The notes below the pieces were generated by a model, which saw only the letters and a list, made by a program, of their open reading frames with translations, had not been told where the DNA came from and did no database searches. This document shows, piece by piece, positions 33,077 through 45,004 of a DNA stretch of 64,000 nt. Each line of letters starts with the position of its first letter. The first letter of the stretch is position 1. The translations under genes were made by a program, and so were the position numbers. The DNA lies in NCBI GenBank assembly GCA_032164245.1, contig JAVMKO010000002.1, positions 178,070,920-178,134,919 of the forward strand, given 5' to 3'. Origin of the DNA: Sternotherus odoratus. Taxonomy: Eukaryota; Chordata; Testudines; Kinosternidae.

Positions 33077-34689
33077 AGATTTGGAAGTCTAGTGTATTGA
33101 CAGCAGTGTAAAGACAACCTATCATTTTAAATTCTTAGAGGTTTTCCAGGTCCAGTTTGCAGGGTAGGGGGGCTCTGTAGGGAAGTGTGTTATCTGTGTC
33201 TTTCAGCAGTCAATCTGCAAAGAGACAGCCTAGAGCAAGGTGGACTTAGTTGTACCACTCGGCCTTCGGAAGCAGCCTGCTTTCTATTTCTCTGTTTTTG
33301 GTTCTTCAGTATTAAGGGTCTGGATTTTAAGAAATAAATTAATGTTACATTGCAACCTTCCAGAAAGATAAAAACATAGAATATTCTAACATCTCTGTTG
33401 TATTCTGTGAACGTAACGCTGAGCCCTTTGAAGTCTGGCCCCACAAGCATACATCTGTGCACCCAACACTAGTGTAGTTCTAAGACTGTAAATACAAAAT
33501 TATTGCAGCAAGATGAATTTTTCTCATGGTAAATAAGAGGCATCTCTAATAATGCATATCTTATCTCCACTAAGTTTCCATTATATTAGTGTTAATTAAG
33601 ACTGTTAATGTAAATGTTTAAACCTCTGCCAGGGATGCCAGCAGTAAAATTTAGTTTTCCTGATTGTCAGTGCATATGAGACTAAATCATGGTAAATTGA
33701 ATATAAACATTTGCTAGAAACAACAGTAGGTGTGGTATGTTCAAAATGCAGGAAGGTCCTTCTGTGAACTCCAAGTGTGTAATGACCCACACATTGCAAA
33801 ATTGCTACCTGGACAATAAGAAAGAAAAGGCTTTTTAGCTATTTTCTTTTATGAATTGGTGTGTTGCATTTGCATTTGTTTTAGGGTGAAAAGCTGGCCC
33901 CACTGACGTGGGTGGCAAAACTTCCCATTGACTTCAATAGGGCCAGCATTTCAGCCGTGAGATAGAAGTGCAGTGCAAGACCACAATATTATACATATAG
34001 GGTCCCACCTTGCACCTGGGAATATATTAAAGCTTCCTACATAGGACAGATAAAGCCTAATCTCATTAACAACCTGTGATTTTACTCCCCTGCCTACAGA
34101 GTTTAAAACAAAATCTAGAAAATGGATAAAGTATGTGTGCAACTGGCTATGTCAGATTTTCCCAAACTGTATGTAGATGTGCAGTCCCTCACATGTGGTA
34201 CACTTTGTACCAAGCACTACTCCAAGGCCTGGATCTGGAAGCAATTGGGTTAGTTCAAGAATTTAGAGTATTGGCAAAACGATGGCAAAATAGGAGGTAA
34301 CTGAATTTGCTTTGAGTTGTTTTGTAATAAATACCTATTTATTTGTTTTATTTACAGAAGTGATTCTTCAAGGAGGGCAGGGATCTGGTAGATACGAAGG
34401 AATAGGTACATCTAAAAAAAAAGTTAAACTTAGGATAAAATATACTTCAGGCTAGTTCAGACCAGAGGTTCTGGAACAATTCTTATAGTGGGGGGTGCTG
34501 TGAGCCATTGAACCAAACAGTAAATCCTGTATGCAGTGGAAACCACTTCAAGTCAGGAGGTGCTACAACATGCCCTGAATCCCCAGCACCTATGGTTCAG
34601 ACATACAGCCAAGTCCACAGCTGTCATATGCTTGTATACAAGCACAGAGGCCTGAGAACTATGAGGGCTGCTATCTGTTCCTGGCTTTG
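33077..34689. other. Background sequence
   Basis: A CATTGACTTCAATAGGGCCA word at about 33928 is the kernel of an old palindromic repeat. No gene is seen. Confidence 0.4.
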
Positions 34690-34835
34690 CCGAAGATTTC
34701 CTGTGAGTCCCCAATCAAGTCACTTAACCTCTCTGTGACTCAGTATCCTCAGCTATAAAATGGAGATACTAATATCTAGCTCACAGAGGTGAGAATAAAC
34801 TGAAATACCTAGGGAGCCTTGAAGCTACCTAGAAA
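34690..34835 (+). repeat. MIR-like SINE
   Basis: CAAGTCACTTAACCTCTCTG followed by TGACTCAGTATCCTCAGCTA and TAAAATGGAGATACTAATA is the classic MIR body (TCACTTAACCTCTCTGRGCCTCAGTTTCC...TGTAAAATGGGGATAATA). Confidence 0.8.
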
Positions 34836-35164
34836 GTGCAAGGTAATTGATATGTAGGTTTAGCTGCTGTTATGAGGATATTCTGCTTCATCTGATTTTA
34901 GGTGAGAATTTACTCCTAGTCTGGAGGTCAAGTAATTCCAGACACATGGCTATTTCCAGCATGCAAATTAAATGGTCTTGGAGTGTGCTGAGCCTTCTCT
35001 GTACATTCAGTGTGCCCTCTTTTCCTGCTGCACATGTACAATACCAACATGCAGTGGATGTGTTGGGGCTGAAAGGCACGCAGGTATCTAGGTTATTTTC
35101 AAATGACAGGCTACAGGCAAAGTAATTCTATTTATTCTTCTTATAATTATTTAATAATTATTTG

Positions 35165-35310
35165 TTTGTATTACCATATCACCTATGAGTACTGCTCACG
35201 AACCAGGACCTCATTGGGCTGGGCACTATAGAAACGCAGAACAAAAAGACAGCCCTTGCCCCGGGGGCTTGCTATGTAAATATAAGACGAAAAAATCCAA
35301 TTGGACATAG
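35165..35310 (+). repeat. Dispersed CORE/MIR-like repeat
   Basis: TACCATATCACCTATGAGTA, then GGACCTCATTGGGCTGGGCA and AGACAGCCCTTGCCC...GCTTGCTATGTAAATATAAGA, is a recurrent reptile repeat body. A second related copy lies at 60350-60475. Confidence 0.6.
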
Positions 35311-38300
35311 ACCGAGGAATATGAGGAAACAATGCGACAGTATTGGCCAACATGGGAGGCAGTGTTCTCTGCACACTTGCAGCCACACCATTATTATGTT
35401 TTTTGTAGGGTTGTGGCAAAGGAGAGTTTTGAGGAGGGAAATAAAGGTGGATAATGAGCAGGATGGCTATGGGGAGCTCCTACCCAAGTGTGTGAGATAA
35501 CATGGGAGAAAATATGAAGGTGTTTGTTCAAAAATTAACAAGTGGGCAACAGAGGTTGGCATTATGGGCTGATCGGAGCTGGAGACTAAATATCCATGAG
35601 ATGTCAGATAGGATGAGATTTTAGTTTGGACAGAAGGAGACTAGTCCAGAGGAGAGAGAGAGAGAGAGAGAAATCTGTTAGTAGTCCTAGATATTCTGGG
35701 AAAGACTGAGCATTTCAGCAGGTTTGTAGTTGCATGAACTACAAATGTTCAAAGGTGGATAATTGCCGTAATGAGGAAATATGCAGCTCCACTACCTGCT
35801 TTACAGAAGAGGCCAATCCTGTAGTTCAGCTATAAATGTGAGGCTAGGTACACATTTATTTTGAGGTTTTGGCAATTAGAGGAAGAAATATAGAATTGCC
35901 CTTGAAAATATTCTAAGAAGATCTTGCAATCTATTCCACAAATCTCTATATATCTTTTATTAAGCTCTGTTGTTATTTCCCAGGGCAACTTGGACTCAGT
36001 CTATATAATTTATATTATGTATAATTTGTTGCAGTTAGAGTTCCAAAATCATCCAACATGGGGCAGCAGTTGCCAAATCATGGCATAGGAGAGTCACTTA
36101 TTTCGGTCACTACAAAAACATTGTACTTTGTATGTAGGTAGAAAGAAATTACTAAAACAGATCAATGGGAATGTGGAGAGGGAGATGGTGGGAGAACTTA
36201 TTTTCCAGCTTATATTTTATTCTTTGTTTTATTTGTTGGAAGAGCAGACTTGATGTGGAGCTGGAATGTTTTCCAGATTTTACTTTCTTGGTTATCTTGC
36301 AATCTAAACATTAATCTTTTTGGTAGGCTGCAATGTCTGATTAGAGCAGAAATTCACTCTCTAATTATTGGAAGGGTTTTCAACACCTATGCATTATTTT
36401 GTTGATTGTTTTAATATACAAATACCATATTGAAATTTTCTTCTAATGAAAACAGATTAAAACTCACTAAATTCAATTGTTTAATGAAAGAAAATGGTGT
36501 TTTCTCTCGCATGTTCTGTGTTTTAGTCCCCAAGTTACCTAGATTGATGCAAGCTTGGAATATTTATTAATATTTATTAATAACAATTATTTACATCCAA
36601 AATACTAATATGTCACTGAGATTATAGAGTTATTTATGCTAAAAGCATGAATCCCAATACATATTAAATTTCCTACATGTATAATTTTCTCTCTCTCTCT
36701 CGTTTTGTACCTTGCTCGAGATGCACAACATTTGGAGGTGACTAATACATTTCCTTGAAAGTAACATATAACACTGGTGTTGGGTTTTTTTGTACTTATT
36801 GGAAACAAGCAAATGATTATGGCGTATCAAACTTTCTACAGTTTTGAATGGACTTTCTCTACCCTGTATCAATTGGCTGTTTGTTTCAGCCCCCTCTGAC
36901 GTCTTCCTTTGCAGTCTGTTCCCCTCAGCTCCCCCTTCCCTTATGTATCCCCTTTCCCCTTCTTTCTCTTTAGCTAATCCCCTCCTAATTAAAACCGGTT
37001 TCCTTAAAAATGGAATATGTTTGCCACCATCACATTGTACTTGTGTGTTATAACAACCTTTCCCCGCCCTGTGTCTGAAAACATGTTCATCTATTTTCCA
37101 TATGCTCATCTTCTATTCTGCACTTATGAAATGCAGAAGATATACTTCTAACATCCAGGTCTGTCAGCCAGCAGTATGTTGCTTATTACTGTTATTTGTC
37201 TATTGAGATCTTTACAGTGTGCTCAGCATAGAAGCAAACTGTGGCTAGGTTAGAAAGAAAAAGTTATTGAAAAGTAAGTAGTGAGTAACACATATTCAAC
37301 TCATAACCACAGAGTTAAACTTTATTAAACTTCAGGTGCTTCAGTCTTGCATAGGAACCTTCTAATATTGGTTTGAATGTGTCTCTCTGTGTTTTGAGGG
37401 AAGAAGACTATGCCTTGTAAGTACGCCAACATTTTTTCATTTTGGGGAAGGAATCCGGTATCAACTAGATCTAAGGGAATGATTCATAGCAAATCATTTA
37501 GCTGATTAATATTTTGTCTATTTTTCTGTATTCAGAATATCCAGAGATATTGTGATTTTTATTACATCAAATTTATTTATTTCATGAAATTTTAAACTCA
37601 GTTCAAATCTGTGTTTTTCTATGTAAAATTGAAGCTACATGTGGCTTATTTGTGTCTGGTAAAAGAGTCACAGAGTGTTATAGAGGTGCAGGACTGCCAC
37701 TATAATTAAGGTTGTGTCATGACATCTTTTAAAATGTCAACATTTATAAAGTTGTCTGAATTTGACGTGCTTAGCTGGATTTTTCCAAAATTTGGTTCTG
37801 CCTCATAAGGTATTTAGAGTAGAATTAGGGACTCAAATCTGGAATCATTTGAGTCAGGGTTCCAGAGACAGAAACCCCAGGGGGGAAAAAAAGTTTCTAG
37901 GTTTTTTTATTTGTTTTTGTTTTTCTGTAATATGGTTTGGTGGTTTTGCTCAGATCTAGAGATCAAATGACAGATGAGCTGTCGATCAAAACTCAAGTGT
38001 TACCCAAGGTACTGGAAGGGACTTATTAAATCTTTGGGTGATCCAAAATGAGAACAGTATTTAAGACAAGTGTACATTTTTACACTGCATATGGAGAAAA
38101 ACAGCTAGAAGGTTTCCATTCCTACCCTTTTATATGGTTTAAAGCTCATTTTTAATAAGTGCTCTAAAGTCCAAATGGTTAGTTGGATTGCTTTGATGTG
38201 ATGAATTGGAGTGTAGGGTATCATTTGCGATCCAAATTTGGGGTCATTTGACTGAGGGACTCCTGAGGTACAGACTCCTCTCCAAAAACCAGTTTCCTTC

Positions 38301-38865
38301 CTTGATTTGTAGTGTTAAACTGAAAGGTACTAATGATTGGATAAATTATAGACTTTGGATTGCTGTGAACTCACTCCTCTATTAGCATAACTAACAATAA
38401 ATTAATCACATCCCCTCACATAAAATGAAAGGACTAAGTGACTGGGGGTTGCTACAATTTGTGAGTCAGCAGCAGCCATTTTATTTTGGGGAAATGTAAT
38501 CTAAGTATTTTGGGGGGGACGGAAACAGACAAGTGAATGTCTGGGAGGGGAGGGAAAGGTTTTTCGGGGGCAGAGGAGTGGGGAAATAGGCAGAGAGGGG
38601 TTTGGAGCTGCAGTAAGGCAAGGGAGGATTGGGAAGGAAGATAAATGAGGGAAGATGGTAGGGATGTGAGAGAGGTTGGGGCTTCAGGTGAATAGGTATG
38701 GCACTCCCAGCTCTGCCAGTGCACCTCAACCATTTTACACTCTAACCTCTCTGTACCCTATACCATTTCACGGTAACCTAATTGTTCTTTGCTCCAGGCT
38801 CAGCATATGAGTCAGGTTATAGGAGGAGGAAGTAATGGCAACAGAAACATCTGTGTATCAGGGAA
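35311..38865. other. Background with a (GA)n tract at about 35651-35671
   Basis: A GA dinucleotide run of about ten units stands in otherwise unremarkable AT-rich sequence. A second CT run lies at about 36689-36701. No gene is recognised. Confidence 0.4.
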
Positions 38866-39290
38866 TTAAGTCTTCAGGGAAGTAAGTTTCCTACTTGTGA
38901 TGGGGTGGCCCCTACGTACAGTAATAGGGAGGAGGCTAGGTTGGAAGGGGGAATGCAGTGAATGGATCAGGAGTTCCAAAGCCTCAACACTGGTCTCTGT
39001 GAGGACACTGACATTAGTGCGATGATCCTCCCACTCTGTGTTGAGGATCTTCTGAAGAAAGTGCCGAGGCTGGCATTTCACGTTTTTCAGGTGTTTTCTG
39101 TAGGTCACCCAAGTCTCACAGCCATAGAGGAGAGTTGGGATTACCACCACTTGCTAAACTAAAAGTCTAGTATGTGTTCTGCTGTTGTGATTGTTGAACA
39201 CCCGGTGAGACAGTCTGCCGAAGGCAAGGCTGGCAAAGCAAATTTCTGTGCTGAATCTCAATGTCTATATCTGCCCTCTGTGAGAGATGC
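38866..39290 (-). pseudogene. Non-LTR (LINE) reverse transcriptase C-terminal fragment
   Basis: The minus strand encodes a typical post-RT 'thumb' of a non-LTR retrotransposon: VVIPTLLYGCETWVTYRKHL then QPRHFLQKILNTEWEDHRTN. Upstream, in shifted frames, FASLAFGRLSHRVFNNHN continues the family pattern (A..AFGRL..RVF...). The block VxxPTLLYGxETW...LRxILxIxWxDRxTNxxVL is widespread in LINE ORF2 C-termini. At least one frameshift near 39255 and one stop near 39157 show decay. The copy is truncated on both sides. The clade (CR1/L2/Rex-like) cannot be decided by eye. Confidence 0.7.
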
Positions 39291-39919
39291 CTGCAAAGAT
39301 GGAGGTGTTAGGACTACCTGCACTAAATGGTGGTGGCAGTAATTGGGCCTGCTTGTTAAATGTGTGGGACATGAGGAGATGCATAGATTACTTTGAAGTG
39401 TGTGACAGAGCTGTGGCTGTGATATGAGGAGATCTGTTTTCCACCCTCGCATGCTTTTGAGGAAAGGGAAGAGGTGCATATGTGCCTTCAGGATGCAGTA
39501 GCCATCATTTTAAATCAGAATTGTGTAGCTTATGTCAACAGCAGGGCATAGGGCTTTTATGATAAAGGGTTTTGTCAGCAGTGAGGTGGAATATGAGAGG
39601 ATCTAATGCTTTAATGTGGTTAAATGAAAGTGAGATGGTATCCTGTGAGTAAGTGTAAGGAAGTTGTAAAAGGCTGTGAAATGTTTCTTATATTGTACAC
39701 GTGTGATATTCTTTCTAGAGAGTTGGCTGAGTATGTGTATACACCAGAATCTGGAATCTCATGAAACTTATACTGCCAAGAACCAGTGGGGGTATTTGCA
39801 TGTGGATGTCTAGGCATTGCTCAAAGATGGTGGAGGGAAGGTGACATGGGTAATCTTTCCGTTTTCCTCTCCTTTTTGTGTTTTAATAATGTTAGATGGA
39901 ATCAGGAGTGAAAGTAAAA
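39291..39919. other. Background sequence
   Basis: This may include more of the decayed LINE toward 39480 but has no alignable motif. Confidence 0.35.
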
Positions 39920-40315
39920 TGTCTGGTACAGGGGCAGATCCCCTCCCCTCACCGCCCCCCACTGCCCCAGAAGGAGCGGGGCCTCAGGCGGAAGGGGTGG
40001 AGATGGGGGTGGGGGTCAGCATCCTCCTGCCAGCCTGCCCACACCGCCTGGGGTAGCTGCTCCTTCCCCCCGCCCGTCGGCGGCCCGGGGGGGGGGGGCG
40101 GTGCAAAAGGGGCAAGGATGTTAAGCAGGGTCCTTAAGCCGTGGCAATACTTTAAAGCTGCTCTTTTTGCATCCCACCATCGGCGGCCCTGCTGGGTCCC
40201 TACTGATGGGGTGGGGTGTGTGTGTTCAAAAAGAGCAGCAATGTTAAAGTAAGGTGGTAGGGGCCGGTACAAGCGACACTTTTTACTGGTACACCGTATC
40301 GACCCTTAGCACCTT
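39920..40315. repeat. GC-rich non-autonomous element fragment
   Basis: This is a GC-rich island with C- and G-runs (40085-40100), and a right part reading GGTACAAGCGACACTTTTTA then CTGGTACACCGTATCGAC, resembling a GC-rich turtle repeat with GGTAC-containing ends. Frames across it are low-complexity. Confidence 0.4.
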
Positions 40316-40889
40316 ACTTTTATGCCTGGATGGAATCCTGTGGATGAAAGTGAATGGTTTGTAAAAGGAGGTAAAGAGCATGTACATGAAGAGCAACTGT
40401 GGGATTGGCAGAGTAAAGGTACATGTGTTAATGGGGTATATTGGGTCATACCTGAAAGAGGACAGAGTTAATGTTAAATGGGCAACCTGAACTGTTCATT
40501 TTCTTGTATTCTGAAATGTGAGTTTTGCTCAACTCAGCATTCTGTAAGGGAATGACATCCCACCAAGCAAACTTAACTCCACATTAATGTAGTTTTTGGC
40601 CAGTGAATTATTTCTATACTCTGATTAGATGATTGTTACGAATACCGTCAGGATTTGGATGTGAATACTCTCAGGATGGAATTTTTAAATTGTCTTTCTA
40701 AGGTATCTGAATGTGCAAATTGAATACCCTTTTTATGAGTGTTTTGGCTAATAAAAATTGCAAACACAAGTTTGGCTTGAATATGGGTGAAGCAAAGAGT
40801 TAAAAAATCTGAAAAAATATTTATGCAAAATATTTTCTAAAAAATTATATTTAACTCCTAGAATTTTCATCTATCAATCTAAAAGTGTT

Positions 40890-41335
40890 TTACAAATGTG
40901 GGTTAACAGTAAGTCTATGAGTCTGTCATGGAGGTCACAGAAGTCATGGATTGTGACTTTCTGGGACCTCCTTGACTTCTGCAGTGGCTGGTGTAGCTGG
41001 GCCTCTCAAGTAGTGCTGCCCGGGAACAGCGGTTCAGCAGCAGTAAGTTGTCCTGGTTTGCCTCCTACCCAGAGCAGCAGTGGGAAGGGCCCTGGGCTGT
41101 CCCCCTCCAGCATCAGCGGTAGTGCACTGGAGCCCCCTCATGCGGAGCAGCAGCGTGTACCAGAGCACTTCTGCCTCAACTCCTTTGAGAGCACTGGAGC
41201 ACCCTGAAGCATCTCAGATTTAGTTAGGGGTATTTATACTACAAATCATGGTCATGGGCCCATAAATTTTTATTGCCCATCTCTGTCCATGACTTTTCCT
41301 AAAAATACCCATTACTATATCATAGCCTTAGTTAA
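40890..41335. mobile_element. Putative MITE with TCATGGGTATTTT-type right end
   Basis: The right part reads GCCCATCTCTGTCCATGACT then TTTCCTAAAAATACCCATTA. The left part reads CTATGAGTCTGTCATGGAGG then TCACAGAAGTCATGGATTGT. Both are inverted, diverged versions of one end. The middle is GC-rich and non-coding (41040-41200). Confidence 0.4.
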
Positions 41336-41450
41336 TAGCATTTTGCAGATGGGTAAATTGAGGCCCAGAGATGTTACATAACAACTTGCCCAAGACCAGA
41401 CAGTGAGTCAGTAGCAGAGCCAAGAATTGAACACAGGCCTCTCACTAGTA
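41336..41450 (-). repeat. MIR-like SINE, minus strand
   Basis: TTTTGCAGATGGGTAAATTG, AGGCCCAGAGATGTTACATA and CTTGCCCAAGACCAGACAG...AGAGCCAAGAATTGAACACA is the reverse complement of the MIR body. Confidence 0.75.
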
Positions 41451-41638
41451 ACTGCACAAAACAATCAAAATATATTGCTGCCATGACACTCGGACCAATG
41501 ATCAGCAACAGTCATGTCTGGAGACAAGTAAAATTTTTACAGTTTTTTTTGTGTTAAATTAAGAATAAATCATCCTAGCAGGGAATATAAAGGGACCAGT
41601 GTTTATTTAGGTAAAGTAGAAAACATTACAATGCTACC

Positions 41639-41991
41639 TGTAGGAGATCGCCTTCTCGCCCCCACTCCACAAACAGGCAGGAGACTCTTCTGTGCCTCAC
41701 CAGTGCTCTTTATTCACAGTGCAGCTAGTGCAAACCCCACCACCTACTATAGACAGCCCTACAGTTTAGCTCCTTCTCTCTACTCCTCTACCACACCACC
41801 ACCCTGGGCTTCCTGCTTGGTAGGCTTTTATCCCCCTGAGGATGCTGCCAGGTGCAACTCATCAAGCCTGAGCCCTCTTCAGCCCAGGTGGCTAATTAGC
41901 CTTCTCTGCAAGGGGAGGTTTGCAGGCTTCTGCTCCCTCTTAAAGGGCCCGCAGGGCTGGCTCAGGCACTCCTGGCCTGCACCCTGTCACA
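41639..41991 (-). mobile_element. Solo LTR, 353 bp, with TACC target duplication
   Basis: The plus-strand ends are TGTAGGAGATCG...CACCCTGTCACA (TG...CA). TACC is duplicated exactly on each side (41635-41638 and 41992-41995). Read on the minus strand it has a TATA-like GGGATAAAAGCC (about 41826) and, downstream, a polyadenylation signal AATAAAGAG (about 41712), the normal U3-R order. The 4 bp duplication fits a class I (gamma-like) endogenous retroviral LTR. No internal viral sequence remains. Confidence 0.8.
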
Positions 41992-41995
41992 TACC

Positions 41996-42519
41996 GTAAA
42001 AACAGATCATTTGTAAAACTCTGGTGAAATTCTGTTTGCACAAGAACACATAATGAAGAGTGTTTAAACCTTATATTTGGATCAGTGCAAATTAACTTCT
42101 CCAAAACAATCGAAGTGCAGTAGCAAAACTTAAATACTCATTAAGAGCAATGTTAATATTTAAGTAATTAAATTGTTATTGATTTAAATAACTAAGGGCT
42201 TTTGGACAAAGGGAGAGATCCAGGAAATACATGTAAAGCTGAAGTTCTGTTCTGAAATCTCAGGATTGCTCCTTTTATTTTTCTCAACAGCATGGGTTCA
42301 GGATGGAGTTGTCAGTCTTAAATTAGAATTTTCTGGCTTTTTTAAAATTTTGGTTTGTGTTTAACCATCAATATTATTTAAACAGTTTTATAAGCAAATC
42401 AACCATAGAAGCCCTTTTGTCAAAGGCTGTATTATGCATAATCAATTGGTTATCAGATACCGTCTAACAATTTGAAACAAACCCTTCCAGACTATTGGTT
42501 CCAAACTAACATAATGCAG
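41996..42519. other. Background sequence
   Basis: No recognised gene or repeat. Confidence 0.4.
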
Positions 42520-42577
42520 TCACTCTCACCAACAGAAGTTGGTCCAATATGAGATATTACCTCACGTTGTTTCTATA
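42520..42577 (+). mobile_element. Short PLE terminal-repeat fragment
   Basis: CTCACCAACAGAAGTTGGTC followed by CAATATGAGATATTACCTCA matches, in plus sense, the PLE-type repeat also found at 47.7 and 48.8 kb. Confidence 0.5.
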
Positions 42578-42827
42578 ATGCAGTTTTAAGAAGCTCTTTT
42601 TCAATTGCCCTTCCAAAATTCTTTATTTTCCTCTGTTGTTCAAACAGCACTTCCTCTCTTAAAGGGCTCAGAACTTCTTTCTCAATGCTCTCTGGGACTT
42701 TTAGTTCCAGGCTGGGAGTTACAGATAAGTGAGAGCGAATGAGTTTTCTCTTTTGCTGCTACCCACACTGTAACACTGTGTTATAGTGGGCCTCACCTTT
42801 AGTGGCACAAAGCAGCAGCAACTGTCA

Positions 42828-43182
42828 GGCTATGTCTACACTACCATTTATGTCAATATAACTTATGGTAACAAAGTCCTGTGGCACCTTAAAGATGCTT
42901 CAAAACTTTATAGTTAGTCTTTAAGGTGCCACAGGACTTTGTTACCTCTGCTATTCCAGACTAACACGGCTACCTCTCTGATTCTGAATATAACTTATAT
43001 CACTCAAGGGTGTGAATAAGTCACTCCTGGAGCGACAGAAATGAACCGACCTAAGTGCCAGTGTGAACAGTGCTATGTCACCATGAGAGCTCGTTAGGGG
43101 TGGAGTAAGTACACAGAGAGATTGGTGGCTCCACTAGAGAGCTTACACCAGTGCAGCTGCAAGCTCCACAGTGTAGCCGTAA
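42828..43182. mobile_element. Harbinger-like MITE, interrupted by a PLE insertion
   Basis: It starts GGCTATGTCTACACTACCAT and ends near CACAGTGTAGCCGTA, a decayed terminal inverted repeat. The interior shows TTATATCACTCAAGGGTGTG and CAGTGTGAACAGTGCTATGT, typical of a reptile MITE family. A 120 bp PLE fragment (42867-42986) splits it and duplicated the target AATATAACTTAT. Confidence 0.65.
42867..42986 (+). mobile_element. PLE foldback insertion with 12 bp target duplication
   Basis: It is flanked by AATATAACTTAT at 42855-42866 and 42987-42998. A perfect 29 bp inverted repeat (42867-42895 and 42918-42946) encloses a 22 bp loop. It is followed by the tail CTATTCCAGACTAACACGGC and TACCTCTCTGATTCT. 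The same tail ends the insertions at 45.1 and 63.6 kb, which marks it as the primed 3' end of the element. The duplication proves that the hairpin was inserted as a unit and did not arise by later inversion. Confidence 0.75.
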
Positions 43183-43189
43183 CCACAGT

Positions 43190-43380
43190 TTCTTTTTGGG
43201 TGTAATGTAATCAATAGAACTGGTCCAAAAAGTTGTTTGAAACATTTTCCTGGTGAAAAATTGTGTCCTGTCAAAACTGGGAAAGGATTGATTCTGCCAG
43301 TATTTTCTACTGGGAAAATCAAACTGAAATGTTTTATTTAAAAATGTTGACCTGACCCAGATGAAATAATTTTCACTTGA
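43190..43380. repeat. AT-rich dispersed repeat (GGAAATTTC/TTTCCACT type)
   Basis: Text such as TTTCCTGGTGAAAAATTGTG and TTTTCTACTGGGAAAATCAA recurs at 43680-43810, 46570-46800, 53160-53290 and 61990-62610. It is an old, abundant, partly palindromic non-coding family of unknown class. Confidence 0.45.
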
Positions 43381-43679
43381 GCCACTGTGCTGCATCATCA
43401 GAGTTATAGTTCCATGTCCTTCCTACCCCCAGGTCCACTATGGGCCATCTCCCAGGATGCACTATGCTTTCACGAGGGTTTAATTTGTAATCAAAGAGGT
43501 GCTGGCATGCAAGCAATTTTTTTTTAACTTTCATAACTGATGCAGCAAGCCCACAGATACCGGTGCTATGAACTGCCAAGCCTAGACATGTCGGGGGTCA
43601 GCCCTGGCAAGCCCTGGCATAAATTGAGCACTGGCTTTGTCCCTGTGGTTGAACCACTCTGGTTCCTCATTAGAAGTGT

Positions 43680-43810
43680 GGATTCTGAATCAACACCCTT
43701 GAGAATTTTTCATTCCATGGAAAGTGGCCATCTTAACTTTCCATTCCAAATCGGGACAAATATAAATGTCAAAATATCGGAATTTCCTGTGGAATGGAAA
43801 TTGTTTTTTT
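43680..43810. repeat. AT-rich dispersed repeat, second part
   Basis: AAATATAAATGTCAAAATAT then CGGAATTTCCTGTGGAATGG closely parallels 53235-53285 (AAATGTTGAAATATCACAAT, TTCCTATAAAATGGAAATTC), so the two belong to one family. Confidence 0.5.
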
Positions 43811-44823
43811 TAATCGCTTTAGTAATCACATACAATGACTCAAGATCCAGAAACAAAGCCTCCTTTCCTGGCATCTGGTTTGTTAACATACAAAATATAT
43901 TCTGACACTTGTACCAGAACCCCTACCTGTCCATGCGTACTCCTTAGACTTCCAGAGTCTTTCCCTTTAATCAGTGTTTCTCAAGCCCTACCCATAGGTT
44001 GCAGAGATTGGCTGAAATTTTACAAATACACAGATTAAATAGAAAGGCTGAGATTATTCCCCATTCCCATTAGTTTAAAGAGAAGTGGGCACCTATATCC
44101 TTTTGGCAGTTTGAAAATCTCAGCCAAAATGGGTCTCGGTTGTAATTATTTTATGAGCATGAGAAGACTTGGGCAAGATCCTCATCTAGTATAAATTGGC
44201 ACAGGTCCATTGACTTCAGCTATGCTGACTGAGGATCACATCCAGTGTTTCAAGCATACAAAATATATCATCAAGCATATGATGAAAAAAGATATTTGAT
44301 CATGTGTTTCCTGGACAGCTCAAAATATGGAGGAGAGGGCACTTTAGCTTTGTGAGCAAGTTCAACATTTTAAGTGATGACTGATGGCAGTGGAGCTCTG
44401 CTGATCTACACCAGCTAAGCGTCTGGCCTTGTATAGTAATAAATGCTATGGAGACCATCTGGGTGATTGTTTCCTTTTTCCAACAAAGAGACAACTAACA
44501 AAATGAAACAGCAGCAAATTTATAATAGATAAAAAGGAATACTCTTTTACAGAGCACATAATTAACCCATGAAACATACTGCTACAAAATATTTTGGATG
44601 GAAAGAGAGTGGGATTCAAAAAAGGATTTGACATTTCTCTGGATATTAAAAATAACTTCAGTTATACAATTTAGGATAAAAAACATTCAACTGGCATCAA
44701 TCCTCATGCTTCAGGACCCGAGTTGACATAAACTGCCCCAGATTTTGTAGAAAGTTTCCCATAGGTTTAGTATTGCTCAATTACCCATCATGCAGTAGGG
44801 TGAGGGTGGGAGGAAGAAGTTTC
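43811..44823. other. Background sequence
   Basis: No gene is recognised. Confidence 0.4.
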
Positions 44824-45004
44824 CTCTAAAGCAGGGATCTCAAACTCAGTTTACCTTAGAGCCAGTGCCAGTCCTCAAATCCTCCCATAGGGCCAATAAT
44901 GTTACTCATGCCACCCAGAAACCGCTCCCCAAAACTCCAGCCCCCACCTGCCTAAGGCTCGCGTTTGGGTGAGGGAGGAGGTCTGGGTAGGGGATTGGGG
45001 TGCA

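Noticed and set aside
38481..38733. Pro/Ser-rich frames of 82-93 codons on the minus strand
   Set aside because: They come from a purine-rich tract (GGGAGGGG-like); two overlapping frames are open for the same reason.
42867..42946. tRNA or other structural RNA gene from the hairpin
   Set aside because: The hairpin is a PLE foldback with target duplications; it has no A/B box order or cloverleaf.
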